A stretch of 64,000 nucleotides of DNA from CAWATZ01 sp963784995 (lineage in GTDB: Bacteria; Planctomycetota; Planctomycetia; Gemmatales; Gemmataceae). Positions within the stretch are counted from its first letter, which is position 1, and every line of letters begins with the position of its first letter. Position numbers and translations under genes: made by a program. The DNA lies in the NCBI GenBank assembly GCA_963784995.1, contig CAWATZ010000006.1:62001-126000 (forward strand). The letters run 5' to 3'. Below the pieces are notes generated by a model. That model made no database searches, had not been told where the DNA came from, and saw only the letters and a list, made by a program, of their open reading frames with translations. Of the stretch, positions 62,979 to 64,000 are shown in pieces.

Positions 62979-64000
62979 ATGACGCCGACTCGACTCTGGC
63001 GCGTCCTCCTCGCCGCGCTGCTGCTGACGCTCGTTTCTCTCCCTGTCAATGCTCAACCTCGGCCGGGCACGCTGCGTCCGACCGTCTTCGCCCTGCGGGA
63101 TGCACGGATCGTCACCGAACCCGGGCAGGTCCTGGAAAAAGCGACCATCGTCATCCGCGATGGGCTGATCGAGGCCGTGGGCGCCGACGTCAAGCCGCCG
63201 GCCGACGCCCTGGTGATCGACGGCAAGGGGCTGGTGGTCTACCCCGGCTTCGTGGATGCGTCTAGCCACCGCGGTTATGACACGGCCCTGCGCCGCTCCG
63301 AGTCGGGGCCGCCGGCCGTGGAGGACCTGCTCGGCGAGGCGCTGGCGACCACCAAGATCGACAACCGCAAGGGCGTCACTCCCGAGTTCGAGGTCCACTC
63401 CGCGCTCAAGGCCGAGCCGGAGCAGGCCGACAGCTGGCGCCGCCTGGGCTTCACCGCCCAGCTGGTCGCTCCGGAGGGCGGCATCCTGTCCGGCCAGAGC
63501 GCCCTGGTCAGCCTCAGCGGCGCAGTGCCGCGCGAAGCGGTCCTGCGCGGCACCGTCGCCCAGCACGTCAGCTTTCGCACGGTCGGCGGCAGCGACTATC
63601 CGCGCGTGCTGATGGGAGTCATCGCTCATGCACGGCAGACTCTCCTGGACGCCGGCCATCACCAGCGCGTCTGGAAGGCCTACGAGGAGTCCGGCCGTGC
63701 TGGCCGCCGGCCGCCGCTCGACCCGGCCCTGGCTGCGCTGGCGAGCGCCCTGGATGGCAAGCAGCCGGTGGTCTTCGAGGCGGATCGGCTGGATCGGATC
63801 GAGCACGTCCTGGACTTTGCCGCCGAGTTTGGGATCAAGCCGATCCTCTATGGCGGGCGCGACGCCTGGAAGGCGGCCGATCGGCTGGCCCGGGAGCAGG
63901 TGCCGGTGATCCTGCGGCTGAACTTCACCGAGGAGCCGGCCGGAGACGCCGACGAACGGCCGCCGGCCCAGGGCACGGGGCGACGTCGGCCGGCAACCCC
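62979..64000 (+). CDS. Secreted amidohydrolase-family protein (runs off the window)
   Basis: ATG 62979 opens a signal peptide (LLAALLLTLVSLPVNAQPRP), then LRDARIVTEPGQVLEKATIV and IRDGLIEAVGADVKPPADAL, the beta-sandwich of amidohydrolase proteins, and VYPGFVDASSHRGYD, where the usual H-x-H metal ligands (DxHxH) are replaced by DASSHRG. SAQLVAPEGGILSGQSALVS is conserved in the exported planctomycete branch. Loss of one His suggests a non-classical or structural member. The gene is open to the window end (at least 340 residues). Confidence 0.85.
   Translation, partial: MTPTRLWRVLLAALLLTLVSLPVNAQPRPGTLRPTVFALRDARIVTEPGQVLEKATIVIRDGLIEAVGADVKPPADALVIDGKGLVVYPGFVDASSHRGYDTALRRSESGPPAVEDLLGEALATTKIDNRKGVTPEFEVHSALKAEPEQADSWRRLGFTAQLVAPEGGILSGQSALVSLSGAVPREAVLRGTVAQHVSFRTVGGSDYPRVLMGVIAHARQTLLDAGHHQRVWKAYEESGRAGRRPPLDPALAALASALDGKQPVVFEADRLDRIEHVLDFAAEFGIKPILYGGRDAWKAADRLAREQVPVILRLNFTEEPAGDADERPPAQGTGRRRPAT

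Overview
The window looks like accessory and conserved chromosome of a high-GC planctomycete, most likely family Gemmataceae. The evidence is the gene content: two DUF1559 pseudopilin-like proteins with the prepilin N-terminus and the C-terminal H-X9-DG type motif, a TIGR03067 lipoprotein, DUF1080, DUF2330 and DUF6585-like proteins, a protein of the Gemmata family that ends in an HVRGCWxVDL-type motif, giant Ser/Thr kinases fused to TPR or WD40 domains, ECF sigma factor plus kinase pairs, and the LEHLESR-type export motif. I see no rRNA, tRNA, CRISPR array or conventional insertion sequence.

Layout. 0-11 kb: hypothetical, TPR and WD40 proteins, a DUF2330 protein, a secreted GH18 chitinase, a TIGR03067 lipoprotein and a DUF1559 protein. 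11.4-16.6 kb: a compact type VII secretion-like operon with a WXG100 protein, two small partners and an EssC-like FtsK/SpoIIIE ATPase. It is followed by a HicA-like toxin-antitoxin candidate and a degenerate second copy of the ATPase 3' end. 17.7-24.6 kb: an AlkD-like protein, an EamA transporter, decaying WD40 genes, hemE and an Rpn-like nuclease. 24.6-33 kb: two large kinases (FHA-kinase; kinase-TPR-14xWD40), a second Rpn-like copy and an ECF sigma factor. 33-41 kb: thioesterase, glycosyltransferase, MFS transporter, then a chorismate-lyase-like protein, a DUF116-polyprenyl synthase fusion and a squalene-hopene-cyclase-like protein. 41.5-48.8 kb: a signalling block (ECF sigma, kinase, exported Ig-like protein, hybrid histidine kinase) riddled with short palindromic elements. 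48.8-51.6 kb: a ferredoxin, H-protein and radical SAM operon. 51.8-58.6 kb: ECF sigma, Rpn-like nuclease, giant kinase, DUF1559 protein, lipoprotein. 58.7-64 kb: a deleted Rpn-like copy, a membrane methyltransferase, a DUF1080 protein, a two-gene module flanked by a duplicated amidohydrolase 5' end, and a truncated amidohydrolase.

Three signals stand out. (1) Families of perfect or near-perfect palindromic elements (41, 62, about 85-90 and 131 nt) sit between genes and inside coding sequences, and cluster in signalling genes. Removing one fixed unit (starts AGCGC, ends GCGTGC) restores the reading frame at three sites in one hybrid kinase gene. (2) Foreign one- or two-gene modules are repeatedly flanked by a degenerate second copy of the end of the host gene (ATPase 3' end, sigma factor 3' end, amidohydrolase 5' end). 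(3) About fifteen genes carry single-base frameshifts, mostly at G/C runs. These may be sequencing errors, so conclusions that depend on frame need read-level checking.
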